Assembly: GCA_019119895.1 (NCBI GenBank)
Contig: DWWD01000048.1
Span: 62,001 to 126,000 of the forward strand
Direction: 5' to 3'
Source: Candidatus Anaerostipes avistercoris
GTDB lineage: Bacteria; Bacillota; Clostridia; Lachnospirales; Lachnospiraceae
Length of the DNA: 64,000 nucleotides
Position numbers and translations under genes: made by a program. The notes under the pieces were generated by a model. It was not told the origin of the DNA, made no database searches, and was given only the letters and a program-made list of their open reading frames with translations. Shown here one piece after another: positions 16,547-26,974 of the stretch (positions are counted from its first letter, which is position 1; each line of letters opens with the position of its first letter).

Positions 16547-17608
16547 ATGTATACGAGAAAACAGACCAGAGTCGTAGAAATTGGAAATGTGAAAATCGGA
16601 GGCGGCCATCCGGTCGCCATTCAGTCAATGACGAACACGAAAACGGAAGATGTGGAGAAAACCACGGAGCAGATCCTTGCGCTGGAAAAAGCAGGATGTG
16701 ATATTGTCCGCTGTACGGTTCCGACCGGGGAAGCTGCAGAGGCGCTGAAAGAGATTAAGAAAAGAATCCATATTCCACTGGTGGCTGATATTCATTTTAA
16801 TTATAAGCTGGCAATTGCCGCCATGGAAAACGGCGCCGATAAGATCCGGATCAATCCGGGCAACATTGGCGGCGAGGAGAATATCCGCAAAGTGGTAGAG
16901 ACGGCAAAGAAATACCATGTGCCGATTCGTGTTGGCGTTAACAGCGGATCTCTGGAAAAACCGCTGGTGGAGAAGTATCACGGCGTAACGGCGGCGGGCC
17001 TGGTGGAAAGTGCTTTGGATAAAGTGCGTATGCTGGAAGCATATGATTTTCATGACATTGTCGTAAGTATTAAATCATCCAACGTGCTGATGTGCGCGGA
17101 AGCTTACCGCCTGACAGCGGAACAGATTGATTATCCGCTTCATGTGGGAATCACGGAAGCTGGTACTGTATACAGCGGAAACATTAAATCTGCTGTTGGT
17201 CTTGGGATTATCCTTCATCAGGGAATCGGCGATACGATCCGTGTGTCTCTGACCGGCGATCCGGTAAATGAGATTGCCAGTGCCAAACTGATCTTAAAGA
17301 CTCTTGGACTGCGTCAGGGAGGAATTGAAGTGGTTTCATGTCCGACCTGCGGAAGAACTAATATTGACCTGATTTCCCTGGCAAACCAGGTGGAAACCAT
17401 GGCCAGTGATTTTGAACATCTTAATATCAAAGTGGCGGTCATGGGCTGTGTTGTCAACGGTCCGGGAGAGGCAAAAGAAGCGGATGTGGGCATCGCCGGC
17501 GGAATTGGAGAAGGTCTCCTGATCAAAAAAGGCGAAGTAATCCGCAAGGTGCCGGAAAATGAATTATTAGATACCTTGAGAAATGAGCTGGAACATTGGG
17601 GTGAATGA
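16547..17608 (+). CDS. ispG: 4-hydroxy-3-methylbut-2-enyl diphosphate synthase
   Basis: Penultimate MEP pathway enzyme, converting ME-cPP to HMBPP at a [4Fe-4S] cluster. 353 residues, the usual bacterial length. The TIM-barrel part begins GNVKIGGGHPVAIQSMTNTK; the cluster cysteines are in VSCPTCGRTNIDL near 264-267 and MGCVVNGPGEA near 299. Start ATG follows AAAGGAGG. Its stop overlaps an ATG of polC. In many Firmicutes proS sits between rseP and polC; here ispG does. Confidence 0.95.
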   Translation: MYTRKQTRVVEIGNVKIGGGHPVAIQSMTNTKTEDVEKTTEQILALEKAGCDIVRCTVPTGEAAEALKEIKKRIHIPLVADIHFNYKLAIAAMENGADKIRINPGNIGGEENIRKVVETAKKYHVPIRVGVNSGSLEKPLVEKYHGVTAAGLVESALDKVRMLEAYDFHDIVVSIKSSNVLMCAEAYRLTAEQIDYPLHVGITEAGTVYSGNIKSAVGLGIILHQGIGDTIRVSLTGDPVNEIASAKLILKTLGLRQGGIEVVSCPTCGRTNIDLISLANQVETMASDFEHLNIKVAVMGCVVNGPGEAKEADVGIAGGIGEGLLIKKGEVIRKVPENELLDTLRNELEHWGE

Positions 17609-20600
17609 GAATGTCAGAGATGACGAAACCTTTCTTTTCTGTATTTCCTGACCTGAAAGTATCAGATAATTTCCATTCCATGTTTGAGAACGTGGGAATA
17701 CAGGATATTACATTAAAAAAACGGGACAACATGCTGAAGATTTCTCTTTGCTGCGATCATCTGATTTCCCGGGTAGATACCTGGAGAATGGAACAGCAGA
17801 TCAGAGAACAGCTGTTTTCCAAATGTTATATTAAGATTCGGTTCCATGAAACCTATCATCTCTCAGAGCAATATAATCTGAAGTATCTGATGGAACATTA
17901 TATGAAAAGCTTCCTCTTTGAGCTGAAGGGCAAAGGGGAGATTATTTTTAATGTTGTGAGAAAAGGAGATTACCGGGTTAAGGGAAATGTCCTGACGTTC
18001 TATTTTGAAGATACTTTTGTGAACCGCAGCAAGGCGGCTGACATCAAAGAATATTTCGAAACCGTTATGAAGGACCGGTTTCAGATGGAAGTTAAGGTCG
18101 GATTTGATTTTTCCAGGGCTCATGAGAGAAGCCTGCGGGACGAAAGCGATTACCGTCTCCAGCAGGAAATCCACGCAATCGTGGAACATGCGGACAATGT
18201 GGAACAGGAGCAGAAAGAGGAAAAGAAAATACGCAAAAAAGCGGCGGCTGCCGCAAAGAAAAGTGAAAACAGATTCCGTAAGAATAAAAGACCGAAGGAT
18301 GATCCGACGCTTCTTTATGGAAGGAACTGCGACGGCGAGTTGACAGAGCTGAAAGATATTTATGATGAAATCGGTGAAGTTGTGGTCCACGGGCAGATCA
18401 CATTTCTTGAAACCAGGGAGATCCGCAATGAAAAAACGATTATTATCTTCCATGTGACAGATTTTACAGATTCTATCAGCTGTAAGATTTTCGTGAAAAA
18501 TGAGCAGCTTCCGGAGATTCTGGACGGTCTGAAAAAAGGCGGATTTTACAGGATCAAGGCAGTGGCCATGTATGATAAATTTGACCGTGAAATCTCGCTG
18601 GGCTCTGTGGCGGGAATCAAGGTGATTCCGGATTTCAGGGAAAAACGTCAGGATACCTCCATGGAAAAACGTGTGGAGCTTCATCTGCATACGGTTATGA
18701 GTGATAATGACAGCGTGGTGCAGATCAAAGATGTGGTAAAACGGGCCCATGACTGGGGACATCCTGCTCTGGCGATCACCGATCACGGTGTGCTTCAGGC
18801 ATTTCCGATTGCCCGCCATGCCTATGAAGATCTTCATCTTCCGGAAGATGATCCTTTTAAGGTCATCTACGGCGTGGAAGGGTATTTTGTAGATGACCTG
18901 GGAGATCTGGCCATCGATTCCAGGGGACAGTCTCTGGATCAGGATTATGTGGTTTTTGATATCGAGACGACAGGATTTAACAGCGAAAATGACCGGATTA
19001 TTGAAATCGGCGCGGTCAAAGTCGTTAACGGAAAGATTACGGAGACTTTCAGCGAGTTTGTGAATCCGGAACGTCCGATCCCATATAAGATTACCCAGCT
19101 GACGACGATCACCGATGATATGGTGAAGGATGCGGAAATCATCGAAAAAGTTCTGCCGAGATTTCTGGATTTCTGTGAGGGCGCGGTGCTGGTTGCCCAT
19201 AACGCAGGCTTTGATACAGGATTTATCAGGGCGAACTGCAGAAGACTGGATCTGCCCTATGATTATACGGCGGTGGATACGCTGGGACTTGCCAGATGTC
19301 TGATGCCTCATCTGGGGAAATATACGCTGGATAATATCTGTAAACATTTAAATATTATCCTGGAAACCCATCACCGGGCAGTGGATGACGCCACGGCGAC
19401 AGGAAAGATTTTCGTTGAATTTATTTCCATGCTGAAGGACAGGGACATCGGGAATCTGGATCAGGTCAATGAGTTTGCGGCCCAGAGTACGGATTTGGTG
19501 AAAAAGGGCCGAATGCATCACGGCATTCTGCTGGTGAAAAATAACACCGGAAGGGTGAATTTGAACCGCCTGGTTTCCGAAGCGCATATTAATTACTATA
19601 ACCGAAAGCCCCGCATGCCAAAATCTTTGATCGAGAAATACAGAGACGGGCTGATCGTCGGATCGGCGTGTGAAGCGGGAGAATTATACAGCGCCCTGGT
19701 GGATCAGAGATCCGATGAGGATATTGCGAGGATTGTTTCCTTCTATGATTATCTGGAAATCCAGCCGGTTGGAAATAATGAATTTATGATTCATTCAGAG
19801 AAATATGAAAACATTAATTCAGAGGAAGATATCCGGCGGCTGAATCAGAAAATCGTCGAACTGGGAGAAGAATTTAACAAGCCGGTTGTCGCCACCTGTG
19901 ACGTTCATTTTCTGGATCCGGATGATTCTATTTACCGTGCCATTCTGATGGCGGGAAAAGGGTTTAAAGACGCCGATCAGCAGCCTCCTCTTTATTTCCG
20001 GACAACCGAAGAAATGCTGGAGGAATTTGCTTATCTCGGAAGCGACAAGGCAAGGGAAGTCGTGATTACAAACCCGAATAAAATCAATGAGATGATAGAA
20101 AATATTTCCCCGATCCATCCGGATAAATGTCCTCCTGTGATTGAGAATTCCGATCAGGAATTAAGGGAAATCTGTTACAATAAGGCCCATGAGATTTACG
20201 GGCCGGATCTGCCCCGGAGAGTCACGGACCGTCTGGAAAAAGAGCTGACTTCCATTATCGGAAACGGCTATGCGGTGCTGTATATCATTGCCCAGAAACT
20301 GGTATGGGATTCCAACGATCACGGATATCTTGTAGGATCCCGTGGGTCCGTCGGATCTTCCTTTGCGGCGACGATGGCCGGAATCACAGAGGTGAACCCG
20401 CTGCCGGCACATTATATCTGCCCGGGATGCCATTATGTAGATTTTGATTCGGAGCAGGTGCAGGAATACGCGAAAAAAGGTATGTCCGGATTTGATATGC
20501 CGGACGCCGTCTGTCCGAAATGCGGGGCAAAGCTGATCAAAGAAGGACAGGATATCCCATTTGAGACCTTCCTGGGATTTAAAGGCGACAAAGAGCCGGA

Positions 20601-22029
20601 TATCGACCTGAACTTTTCCGGAGAATATCAGGGAAAGGCTCACGCCTATGTGGAAGTTATTTTCGGAAAAGGCAAAGCATTCCGTGCCGGAACGATTGGC
20701 ACTCTGGCCGAAAAGACAGCCTATGGCTATGTGCTCAAATATCTGGAGGAAAGAGGCATCAGCAAACGCCGGTGTGAAATTGAGCGTCTGGCGGCAGGCT
20801 GCACCGGGGTGAAACGTACCACAGGACAGCATCCGGGCGGTATTATCGTTGTGCCTCATGACAAAGAAATTTATGATTTTACGGCAATCCAGCACCCGGC
20901 CAACGATATGAACACGCCGATCATTACGACGCATTTTGAGTATCATTCCATTGACCAGAACCTTTTGAAGCTGGATATTCTCGGACACGATGACCCTTCT
21001 ATGATCCGGCGGATGGAGGATATTACGGGAATTGATTCTCATACAATTCCGCTGGATGACAAAGGAGTCATGGGACTGTTCCACGGAACAGAAACTATGG
21101 GAATCAAGCCGGAAGATATTGACGGTACGCCTCTTGGATCACTGGGAGTACCGGAATTCGGAACCGACTTTGTTATCCAGATGCTTCAGGATACCCATCC
21201 TCAGAGTTTTTCAGATCTGGTCCGCATTTCCGGTCTGTCACACGGAACGGATGTATGGCTGGGTAATGCGCAGACACTGATCGAAAACGGAGATGCGACT
21301 ATTTCCACCGCCATCTGCTGTCGTGACGATATCATGGTATATCTGATCAACCAGGGACTGGACGAGGCGCTGGCCTTCACCATCATGGAAGGAGTCCGAA
21401 AAGGAAAAGGACTGAAGCCGGAACAGGAAGAAGCAATGCGTGAGAAAAGTGTGCCGGAGTGGTATATCTGGTCCTGTAAGCAGATCAAGTACATGTTCCC
21501 GAAAGCCCACGCTGCGGCATATGTTATGATGGCGTGGAGAATTGCCTGGTACAAAGTGTATCATCCGCTGGCATACTATGCGGCCTATTTCAGCATTCGC
21601 GCGAAAGCATTTTCTTATGAAGACATGTGTCTCGGAAAAGAACATCTGGATGAACGGATCCGGCAGATTAAAAATACGCCGAAACATGAAGTCAAAAACG
21701 CGGATTTAGAGCTTCTGAGGGAAATGAAAATTGCCGATGAGATGTACGCGAGAGGATATGAATTCCTTCCCCTTGATGTTTACAGAGCGAAGGCAAAAGA
21801 TTTCCAGGTGATGGACGGAAAAATCATGCCGGCGCTTACCAGTATTGACGGCATGGGAGAAAAAGCAGCCCTTCAGGTGGAAGAAGCAGCCAGAGGAGAA
21901 CCGTTTACTTCTCTGGAAAACTTCAGAAATCGGACCAAAGCGCCGCAGACCTGTATTGATAAGATGAAAGAACTGGGAATTCTTGGAGATCTGGAAGAAA
22001 CTGATCAGTTATCATTTAATTTTATATAA
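17605..22029 (+). CDS. polC: DNA polymerase III PolC-type alpha subunit
   Basis: The Gram-positive replicative polymerase with built-in proofreading, 1474 residues. Order: N-terminal domain, basic linker (~200-235), OB fold (~245-340), PHP domain beginning ELHLHTVMSDND near 358, an embedded DEDD exonuclease starting VVFDIETTGF near 449, then the second part of PHP, the palm (PDIDLNFSGEY near 997), fingers and C-terminal duplex-binding region. A CPGCH...CPKCG zinc-binding module near 940-975 is typical of PolC. The start is either the ATG at 17605, overlapping the ispG stop, or the one at 17611, better placed after GGGGTG. The operon seems to end here; a new promoter follows. Confidence 0.96.
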   Translation: MRMSEMTKPFFSVFPDLKVSDNFHSMFENVGIQDITLKKRDNMLKISLCCDHLISRVDTWRMEQQIREQLFSKCYIKIRFHETYHLSEQYNLKYLMEHYMKSFLFELKGKGEIIFNVVRKGDYRVKGNVLTFYFEDTFVNRSKAADIKEYFETVMKDRFQMEVKVGFDFSRAHERSLRDESDYRLQQEIHAIVEHADNVEQEQKEEKKIRKKAAAAAKKSENRFRKNKRPKDDPTLLYGRNCDGELTELKDIYDEIGEVVVHGQITFLETREIRNEKTIIIFHVTDFTDSISCKIFVKNEQLPEILDGLKKGGFYRIKAVAMYDKFDREISLGSVAGIKVIPDFREKRQDTSMEKRVELHLHTVMSDNDSVVQIKDVVKRAHDWGHPALAITDHGVLQAFPIARHAYEDLHLPEDDPFKVIYGVEGYFVDDLGDLAIDSRGQSLDQDYVVFDIETTGFNSENDRIIEIGAVKVVNGKITETFSEFVNPERPIPYKITQLTTITDDMVKDAEIIEKVLPRFLDFCEGAVLVAHNAGFDTGFIRANCRRLDLPYDYTAVDTLGLARCLMPHLGKYTLDNICKHLNIILETHHRAVDDATATGKIFVEFISMLKDRDIGNLDQVNEFAAQSTDLVKKGRMHHGILLVKNNTGRVNLNRLVSEAHINYYNRKPRMPKSLIEKYRDGLIVGSACEAGELYSALVDQRSDEDIARIVSFYDYLEIQPVGNNEFMIHSEKYENINSEEDIRRLNQKIVELGEEFNKPVVATCDVHFLDPDDSIYRAILMAGKGFKDADQQPPLYFRTTEEMLEEFAYLGSDKAREVVITNPNKINEMIENISPIHPDKCPPVIENSDQELREICYNKAHEIYGPDLPRRVTDRLEKELTSIIGNGYAVLYIIAQKLVWDSNDHGYLVGSRGSVGSSFAATMAGITEVNPLPAHYICPGCHYVDFDSEQVQEYAKKGMSGFDMPDAVCPKCGAKLIKEGQDIPFETFLGFKGDKEPDIDLNFSGEYQGKAHAYVEVIFGKGKAFRAGTIGTLAEKTAYGYVLKYLEERGISKRRCEIERLAAGCTGVKRTTGQHPGGIIVVPHDKEIYDFTAIQHPANDMNTPIITTHFEYHSIDQNLLKLDILGHDDPSMIRRMEDITGIDSHTIPLDDKGVMGLFHGTETMGIKPEDIDGTPLGSLGVPEFGTDFVIQMLQDTHPQSFSDLVRISGLSHGTDVWLGNAQTLIENGDATISTAICCRDDIMVYLINQGLDEALAFTIMEGVRKGKGLKPEQEEAMREKSVPEWYIWSCKQIKYMFPKAHAAAYVMMAWRIAWYKVYHPLAYYAAYFSIRAKAFSYEDMCLGKEHLDERIRQIKNTPKHEVKNADLELLREMKIADEMYARGYEFLPLDVYRAKAKDFQVMDGKIMPALTSIDGMGEKAALQVEEAARGEPFTSLENFRNRTKAPQTCIDKMKELGILGDLEETDQLSFNFI

Positions 22030-22048
22030 CAATTTTTACTAAAATCCC

Positions 22049-22077
22049 TTGTCAAGTACTTTATTTCATGATAAAAT
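22049..22077 (+). promoter_or_regulatory. Promoter of the rimP-nusA-infB operon
   Basis: TTGTCA (22049-22054), 17-base spacer and TAAAAT (22072-22077), just after polC, giving a leader of roughly 160 bases before rimP. Confidence 0.65.
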
Positions 22078-22104
22078 AAAAAAAGCTTAAGAGATTACTT
22101 ATAG

Positions 22105-22124
22105 GAGTGGGCGCAAGTCCACTC
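22105..22124 (+). ncRNA. Leader hairpin upstream of rimP with a GCAA tetraloop
   Basis: An 8-bp stem (22105-22112 with 22117-22124, one G-U pair) closed by the GNRA tetraloop GCAA, in the untranslated leader between the promoter and rimP. No T tract suitable for termination follows directly. Its position before the rimP-nusA operon suggests a regulatory or anti-termination role, but this is inference; no function is proven from sequence. Confidence 0.45.
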
Positions 22125-22245
22125 TTATTGTTTGTGCAGACATCTCTGCGCAGACAGTGAAAAGCAGCCTGCGTTTATGGGAAATCCGCAGCGGTTATTC
22201 CGTAAGCGCCTGACACGAAAACAACAGATGGAAAGGGATGATATT

Positions 22246-22710
22246 TTGGCAAAGCATACAGAGATTGAAAACAAAACAGAAGCTCTGGTCCTTCCTATTA
22301 TTGAGGAAAATGGATTTGAACTGGTGGATGTGGAATATGTAAAGGAGGGAGCCAACTGGTATCTGCGGGTCTATGCGGACAAAGAAGGCGGTATCAATAT
22401 TGATGACTGTGTTCTGATCAGCCGTGCTCTGGAAGCTAAGCTGGATGCGGAAGATTTCATCGAAGACGCTTATATTCTGGAAGTCAGCTCTCCGGGACTG
22501 GGACGCCCGCTTAAGAAAGAGAAAGATTATCTCCGCAGCATTGGAAAATCCATTGATATCAAATTGTACCAGGCAGTGGAGAAACAGAAAGAATTTACTG
22601 GTATATTAAAGGAATATTCCAAGGATCATATCATCTTGGAAATTGATCATGAAGATATGACATTTGAAATGAAGGGTATTGCAAACGCCCGCCTGTCATT
22701 AGATTTTTAA
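22246..22710 (+). CDS. rimP: Ribosome maturation factor RimP
   Basis: Assists 30S subunit assembly. 154 residues from the TTG at 22246, which follows GGAAAGGG at good spacing; this fits the family length, whereas upstream in-frame starts at 22132 or 22228 would add a non-conserved basic tail. Recognisable segments: GFELVDVEYVKEGANWYLRVY, ADKEGGINIDDC, and the signature LEVSSPGLGRPLKKEKDY. The C-terminal SH3-like domain runs from about residue 90. First gene of the nusA-infB operon. Confidence 0.92.
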   Translation: MAKHTEIENKTEALVLPIIEENGFELVDVEYVKEGANWYLRVYADKEGGINIDDCVLISRALEAKLDAEDFIEDAYILEVSSPGLGRPLKKEKDYLRSIGKSIDIKLYQAVEKQKEFTGILKEYSKDHIILEIDHEDMTFEMKGIANARLSLDF

Positions 22711-22726
22711 GGAGGAAGAAGAAAAA

Positions 22727-23998
22727 ATGAACGAGTTAATTGCAGCATTAGATCAGTTGGAAAAGGAAAAAGGAATTGATAAAGACGTCATCATGGAGGC
22801 TATTGAAAATTCTTTGCTTGCTGCATGTAAAAGAGACTTTGGCAGCTCAGATAATGTCGTTGTCAACATGGACCGTGAAACAGGAGACATTTATGTATAT
22901 GCCTTAAAAGAGGTCGTAGAGGAAGTTATGGATCCTGCTCTGGAAATCAGCCTGGGCAAGGCAAAAGCGATGGACCAGAGATATGAGCTGGGCGATCAGG
23001 TGAGAGTGGAGATCACTCCGAAAGACTTCGGAAGAATCGCGGCCATGCACGCCCGAAGCGTTATCGTGCAGAAAATCAAGGAAGAAGAAAGAAGAGTTGT
23101 TTATGATCACTTCTACTGCAAAGAAAAAGATATCGTTACCGGTGTTGTACAGAGATATGTGGGAGAAAATGTCAGTGTAAGCCTGGATGACAGAACCGAT
23201 GCTCTGCTCATGAAATCCGAGCAGATCAAAGGAGAAGTATTCCGTCCGACGGAGAGAATCAAACTTTATATTGTTGAAGTGAAAGAAACAAGCCGCGGAC
23301 CGCGTATTCTTGTGTCAAGAACACATCCGGATCTTGTAAAACGTCTCTTTGAGAAAGAAGTGGCGGAAATCCAGGACGGAACCGTAGAGATCAAGAATAT
23401 CGTAAGAGAAGCTGGTTCCAGAACCAAGATGGCTGTATGGTCCAATGATGAAAACGTGGATCCGGTAGGTGCATGTGTCGGATTAAACGGCGCCAGGGTC
23501 AATGCCATCGTTAATGACCTGAAGGGTGAAAAAATCGATATTATCAACTGGGATGAGGATCCGTGCGTTTTCATTGAAAATGCCTTAAGCCCGTCCAAAG
23601 TTGTGTCCGTAACAGCGGATGTGGAAGAAAAGAGCGCGGAAGTTGTTGTTCCTGACTATCAGCTGTCTCTGGCAATCGGTAAAGAAGGTCAGAACGCGCG
23701 TCTCGCGGCACGTCTTACAGGCTATAAGATTGATATTAAGAGCGAATCTCAGGCTCAGGAGGAAGCTCTCAGAGAAGAAGCGGAAGACGAGCAGGAAGAC
23801 AGCCTCATGGATTTTGAAGAGAATCTGGATTTAGATTTTCAGGAAATGGATGAAGAAGCAGATGCAGAGTTCGAAGAAGCAGATTCCGGTGAGGAAATGG
23901 AGGATGATTTCCGGGAAGAGGAAGAAGTTTTTCCGGTAGAAGCATCTGAGGAAATAGATTTGGAAGAAAAATCTGAAGACGAAGAGAATGAAGAGTAA
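22727..23998 (+). CDS. nusA: Transcription termination/antitermination factor NusA
   Basis: Binds RNA polymerase and nascent RNA to modulate pausing, termination and antitermination. 423 residues: N-terminal polymerase-binding domain (~1-125), S1 domain (~135-200, GVVQRYVGENVSVSLDDRT), then two KH domains (GACVGLNGARVNAIVNDL near 250; LAIGKEGQNARLAARLTGYK near 318). From about residue 345 the tail is strongly acidic and repetitive in Glu and Asp, about 80 residues without domain content. GGAGGAAGAAG precedes the ATG. Confidence 0.95.
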   Translation: MNELIAALDQLEKEKGIDKDVIMEAIENSLLAACKRDFGSSDNVVVNMDRETGDIYVYALKEVVEEVMDPALEISLGKAKAMDQRYELGDQVRVEITPKDFGRIAAMHARSVIVQKIKEEERRVVYDHFYCKEKDIVTGVVQRYVGENVSVSLDDRTDALLMKSEQIKGEVFRPTERIKLYIVEVKETSRGPRILVSRTHPDLVKRLFEKEVAEIQDGTVEIKNIVREAGSRTKMAVWSNDENVDPVGACVGLNGARVNAIVNDLKGEKIDIINWDEDPCVFIENALSPSKVVSVTADVEEKSAEVVVPDYQLSLAIGKEGQNARLAARLTGYKIDIKSESQAQEEALREEAEDEQEDSLMDFEENLDLDFQEMDEEADAEFEEADSGEEMEDDFREEEEVFPVEASEEIDLEEKSEDEENEE

Positions 23999-24012
23999 CA
24001 GGATGTGATAGA

Positions 24013-24282
24013 ATGAGCAATCGAAAAATTCCTACAAGAAAATGCATCGGATGCGGTGAACAGAAAGAAAAAAGAAATCTGGTCCGTATTGTGCGTTCGA
24101 AAGAAGGCGATATCACGATCGACGCGACCGGAAAGAAAAATGGAAGAGGCGCGTATATCTGCAGGTCCGGAGAATGTCTGGCAAAAGTAATCCGCTCAAA
24201 AGGGCTGGAGCGCTCCTTTAAAATGGCAATTCCGGATGATATTTATGAACAGCTGGAGAAGGAGATGGAGGAAATTGAATAA
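24013..24282 (+). CDS. rnpM: RNase P modulator RnpM (YlxR)
   Basis: An 89-residue basic RNA-binding protein of the YlxR family, renamed RnpM after work showing that it modulates RNase P in Bacillus. The signature RKCIGCGEQKEKRNLVRIVR at the N-terminus and GRGAYIC in the middle are both present. Always found between nusA and infB, here overlapping the YlxQ start by eight bases. Confidence 0.92.
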   Translation: MSNRKIPTRKCIGCGEQKEKRNLVRIVRSKEGDITIDATGKKNGRGAYICRSGECLAKVIRSKGLERSFKMAIPDDIYEQLEKEMEEIE

Positions 24283-24592
24283 TATTTTATCAACCCTTGG
24301 TCTCTGCATGAGGTCCGGTAATCTGTCCAGCGGAGATTTTGCGGTTTCGGAAGCGGTAAGAAAGCGTAAGGCCTTTCTGGTCATTGTCGCTCTGGACGCC
24401 TCCGGGAATACAAAAAAGAAATTCCGTAATTTGTGCAGCCACTACAAGGTGCCGCTTTATTTCTGGTGTGAAAAAGAAAAGCTCGGCCATGCCGTCGGCA
24501 AAGACTTCAGAGCATCGATTGCGGTGACAGATCAGGGATTTTCTGACGCAGTCCGCAAACAGCTTGATAAGGAATCATTTATGGAGGTGTAA
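24275..24592 (+). CDS. ylxQ: L7Ae-family K-turn RNA-binding protein YlxQ
   Basis: A 105-residue L7Ae/L30e-fold protein expected to bind kink-turn RNA. Start chosen at the TTG at 24275: GGAGATGGAGG lies immediately upstream and the protein then begins MNNILSTLGLCMRSGNLSSG, matching family starts. An ATG at 24236 would read an unrelated stretch inside rnpM. Overlap with rnpM and a three-base gap to infB indicate tight coupling. Confidence 0.88.
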   Translation: MNNILSTLGLCMRSGNLSSGDFAVSEAVRKRKAFLVIVALDASGNTKKKFRNLCSHYKVPLYFWCEKEKLGHAVGKDFRASIAVTDQGFSDAVRKQLDKESFMEV

Positions 24593-24595
24593 TAT

Positions 24596-26941
24596 ATGGC
24601 AAAATTCAGGGTATATGAAGTTGCAAAAAAATTGGGAAAAGATAATAAAGAAGTATTGGAAGTATTGAAATCAAATAAGATTGATGTGAAGAATCACATG
24701 AGTGTGATAAGTGATGACCAGGCAGCAATTGTTGAGAAAGCATTAGCTCCGAAGAAAAATACATCTTCTCAGAAAAAACAGAATCATAAACGGCAGGAAA
24801 ATGGAAAAAGAGATGCCAAAGGCGGACAAAACCGGAATCAGAGTGGTGACCGCAGGAATAAAAACGGAAAAAATCAGCAAAATAATCGAAATGATAATCG
24901 GGAAAATCGGAACGACAGCCGAAATGATAATAGAAATGACAATAAAAAAGATTTCAGAAACCAGAAAAATCAAAAGAATCAGAAAAATAGAAAACAGGAT
25001 GGAGACCGTAAGATTTTGAGAAAAGAGAATCCTCAGAATTCCCAGAAATTTAATCATAAAAATAATAAGAAAAACAAAAAATTCAATAAAAATCAACAGC
25101 AGGAACCAAGAAGGAAAAAGAAGACAACAGGACCAGGCGCATTCATTAAGCCGGAGCCGGTGAAAAAACCGGAGATTGATCCGGAAGTGCCGGTAAAAAT
25201 CCCGCCGGTTCTTACATTAAAAGAACTTGCAGACGCCCTGTCTATCCCTGCCAATGATATTATCAAGAAACTGCTGATCAGCGGAGGAGGAATGCTGAAT
25301 CTGAATTCTGAGCTGGATTTCGAAAGGGCAGAGGAAATTGCCCTGGAATTTGACCGTCTCGTAGAGATGGAACAGCAGGTTGACGTGATTGAAGAAATCC
25401 TGAAAGATGACGAGGAAGACGACGAAAGCAAGATGGTAGAGAGACCGCCGGTTGTCTGTGTTATGGGACACGTTGACCACGGGAAAACATCTCTTCTGGA
25501 TAAAATCCGTTCCACACATGTAACAACAGGAGAAGCCGGAGGAATTACCCAGCATATCGGTGCTTATACGGTAGAGACATCCAATGGAAAGATTACTTTC
25601 CTGGATACGCCGGGACATGAGGCATTTACTTCCATGCGTATGCGCGGTGCTCAGTCAACAGATATCGCAATCCTGGTCGTTGCTGCAGATGATGGTGTTA
25701 TGCCGCAGACGGTCGAGGCGATCAACCATGCCAAGGCGGCAGAAGTTGAGATTATTGTAGCCATCAACAAAATCGATAAAGAAAGCGCCAACATCGAGCG
25801 TGTAAAACAGGAATTAACAGAATACGAACTGATTCCGGAAGACTGGGGAGGAAGCACCATCTTCTGTCCTGTTTCCGCTCACACAGGAGAAGGAATCGCA
25901 GAGCTGCTGGATATGGTATCCCTGACAGCAGAAGTCCTTGAGTTAAAAGCAAATCCGGACCGCAAGGCAAGAGGTATCGTCCTGGAAGCTCAGCTTGACA
26001 AAGGAAGGGGTCCGGTTGCGACAGTCCTGGTACAGAAAGGAACGCTCCATGTAGGAGACGCCATTGCGGTAGGAAACGCACACGGCAAAGTCCGCGCCAT
26101 GATCAATGATAAAGGAAAAAGAATCAAAGCGGCAGGACCTTCTACTCCTGTGGAAATCCTTGGATTAAGCGAGGTTCCTTATGCAGGAGAAGTCTGCATG
26201 GCGATGGACAGCGAGAAAGAGGCAAGAGCTGTGGCAGAGAAATTCATTGCTTACGGCAGAGAAAAGATGCTGTCAGAAACGAAAACCCAGCTTTCTCTGG
26301 ATGACCTGTTTGATCAGATCCAGGCAGGAAGCGTAAAAGAATTAAATATTATTGTGAAAGCAGATGTACAGGGATCTGTGGAAGCTGTGAAACAGAGTCT
26401 TGAGAAATTATCCAATGATGAAGTCGCTGTCAAAGTCATCCACGGTGGTGTCGGCGCCATCAATGAATCTGACGTTATGCTGGCATCTGCTTCCAACGCG
26501 ATCATCATCGGCTTCAATGTCCGTCCGGAGCCTGCTGCCAAAGACGCGGCTGCCGCAGACAAAGTAGACATGAGACTCTACCGCGTCATTTACAACGCCA
26601 TTGAAGATATCGAATCCGCGATGAAAGGTATGCTGGATCCGGAATTCGTTGAAAAAGTAACAGGACATGTGGAAGTCCGTCAGCTGTTCAAGGCTTCCGG
26701 AGTGGGAACCATTGCCGGATCTTATGTAACAGACGGAATCATCCGGCGTGATAGTTCCGCAAGAATTATCCGTGACGGAATCGTCATCCACGAAGGAAAA
26801 CTGGCATCCATCCAGAGAGGGAAAGATGCGGTGAAAGAGGTGCGCAGCGGATTTGAATGTGGTCTTGTAATGGAAAACTTTAATGACATCAAAGAAGGCG
26901 ACCAGATTGAATCATTCGTAATGGAAGAAGTCCCAAGATAA
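24596..26941 (+). CDS. infB: Translation initiation factor IF-2
   Basis: GTPase that brings initiator tRNA to the 30S subunit. 781 residues. The N-terminal IF2N fold (1-50) is followed by a low-complexity Asn/Lys/Arg/Gln-rich linker of about 135 residues (~55-190). The GTPase core starts near 285: G1 [10 protein letters not shown]3 DTPGHEAF, G4 NKID. C-terminal domains 2-4 follow, ending in the fMet-tRNA-binding region. Last gene in the tightly packed rnpM-ylxQ-infB section; rbfA starts 33 bases later. Confidence 0.96.
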   Translation: MAKFRVYEVAKKLGKDNKEVLEVLKSNKIDVKNHMSVISDDQAAIVEKALAPKKNTSSQKKQNHKRQENGKRDAKGGQNRNQSGDRRNKNGKNQQNNRNDNRENRNDSRNDNRNDNKKDFRNQKNQKNQKNRKQDGDRKILRKENPQNSQKFNHKNNKKNKKFNKNQQQEPRRKKKTTGPGAFIKPEPVKKPEIDPEVPVKIPPVLTLKELADALSIPANDIIKKLLISGGGMLNLNSELDFERAEEIALEFDRLVEMEQQVDVIEEILKDDEEDDESKMVERPPVVCVMGHVDHGKTSLLDKIRSTHVTTGEAGGITQHIGAYTVETSNGKITFLDTPGHEAFTSMRMRGAQSTDIAILVVAADDGVMPQTVEAINHAKAAEVEIIVAINKIDKESANIERVKQELTEYELIPEDWGGSTIFCPVSAHTGEGIAELLDMVSLTAEVLELKANPDRKARGIVLEAQLDKGRGPVATVLVQKGTLHVGDAIAVGNAHGKVRAMINDKGKRIKAAGPSTPVEILGLSEVPYAGEVCMAMDSEKEARAVAEKFIAYGREKMLSETKTQLSLDDLFDQIQAGSVKELNIIVKADVQGSVEAVKQSLEKLSNDEVAVKVIHGGVGAINESDVMLASASNAIIIGFNVRPEPAAKDAAAADKVDMRLYRVIYNAIEDIESAMKGMLDPEFVEKVTGHVEVRQLFKASGVGTIAGSYVTDGIIRRDSSARIIRDGIVIHEGKLASIQRGKDAVKEVRSGFECGLVMENFNDIKEGDQIESFVMEEVPR

Positions 26942-26974
26942 GGTACTGCCTGTTTTACGAAGAAGGAGGCTATT

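Noticed and set aside
17863-19347. A 494-codon open frame opposite polC
   Set aside because: Shadow of PolC codon usage on the other strand; no motif and no start signal.
24750-25130. CRISPR-like repeated A-rich sequence
   Set aside because: The repeats are in frame within infB, irregular in length, and encode the IF-2 linker.
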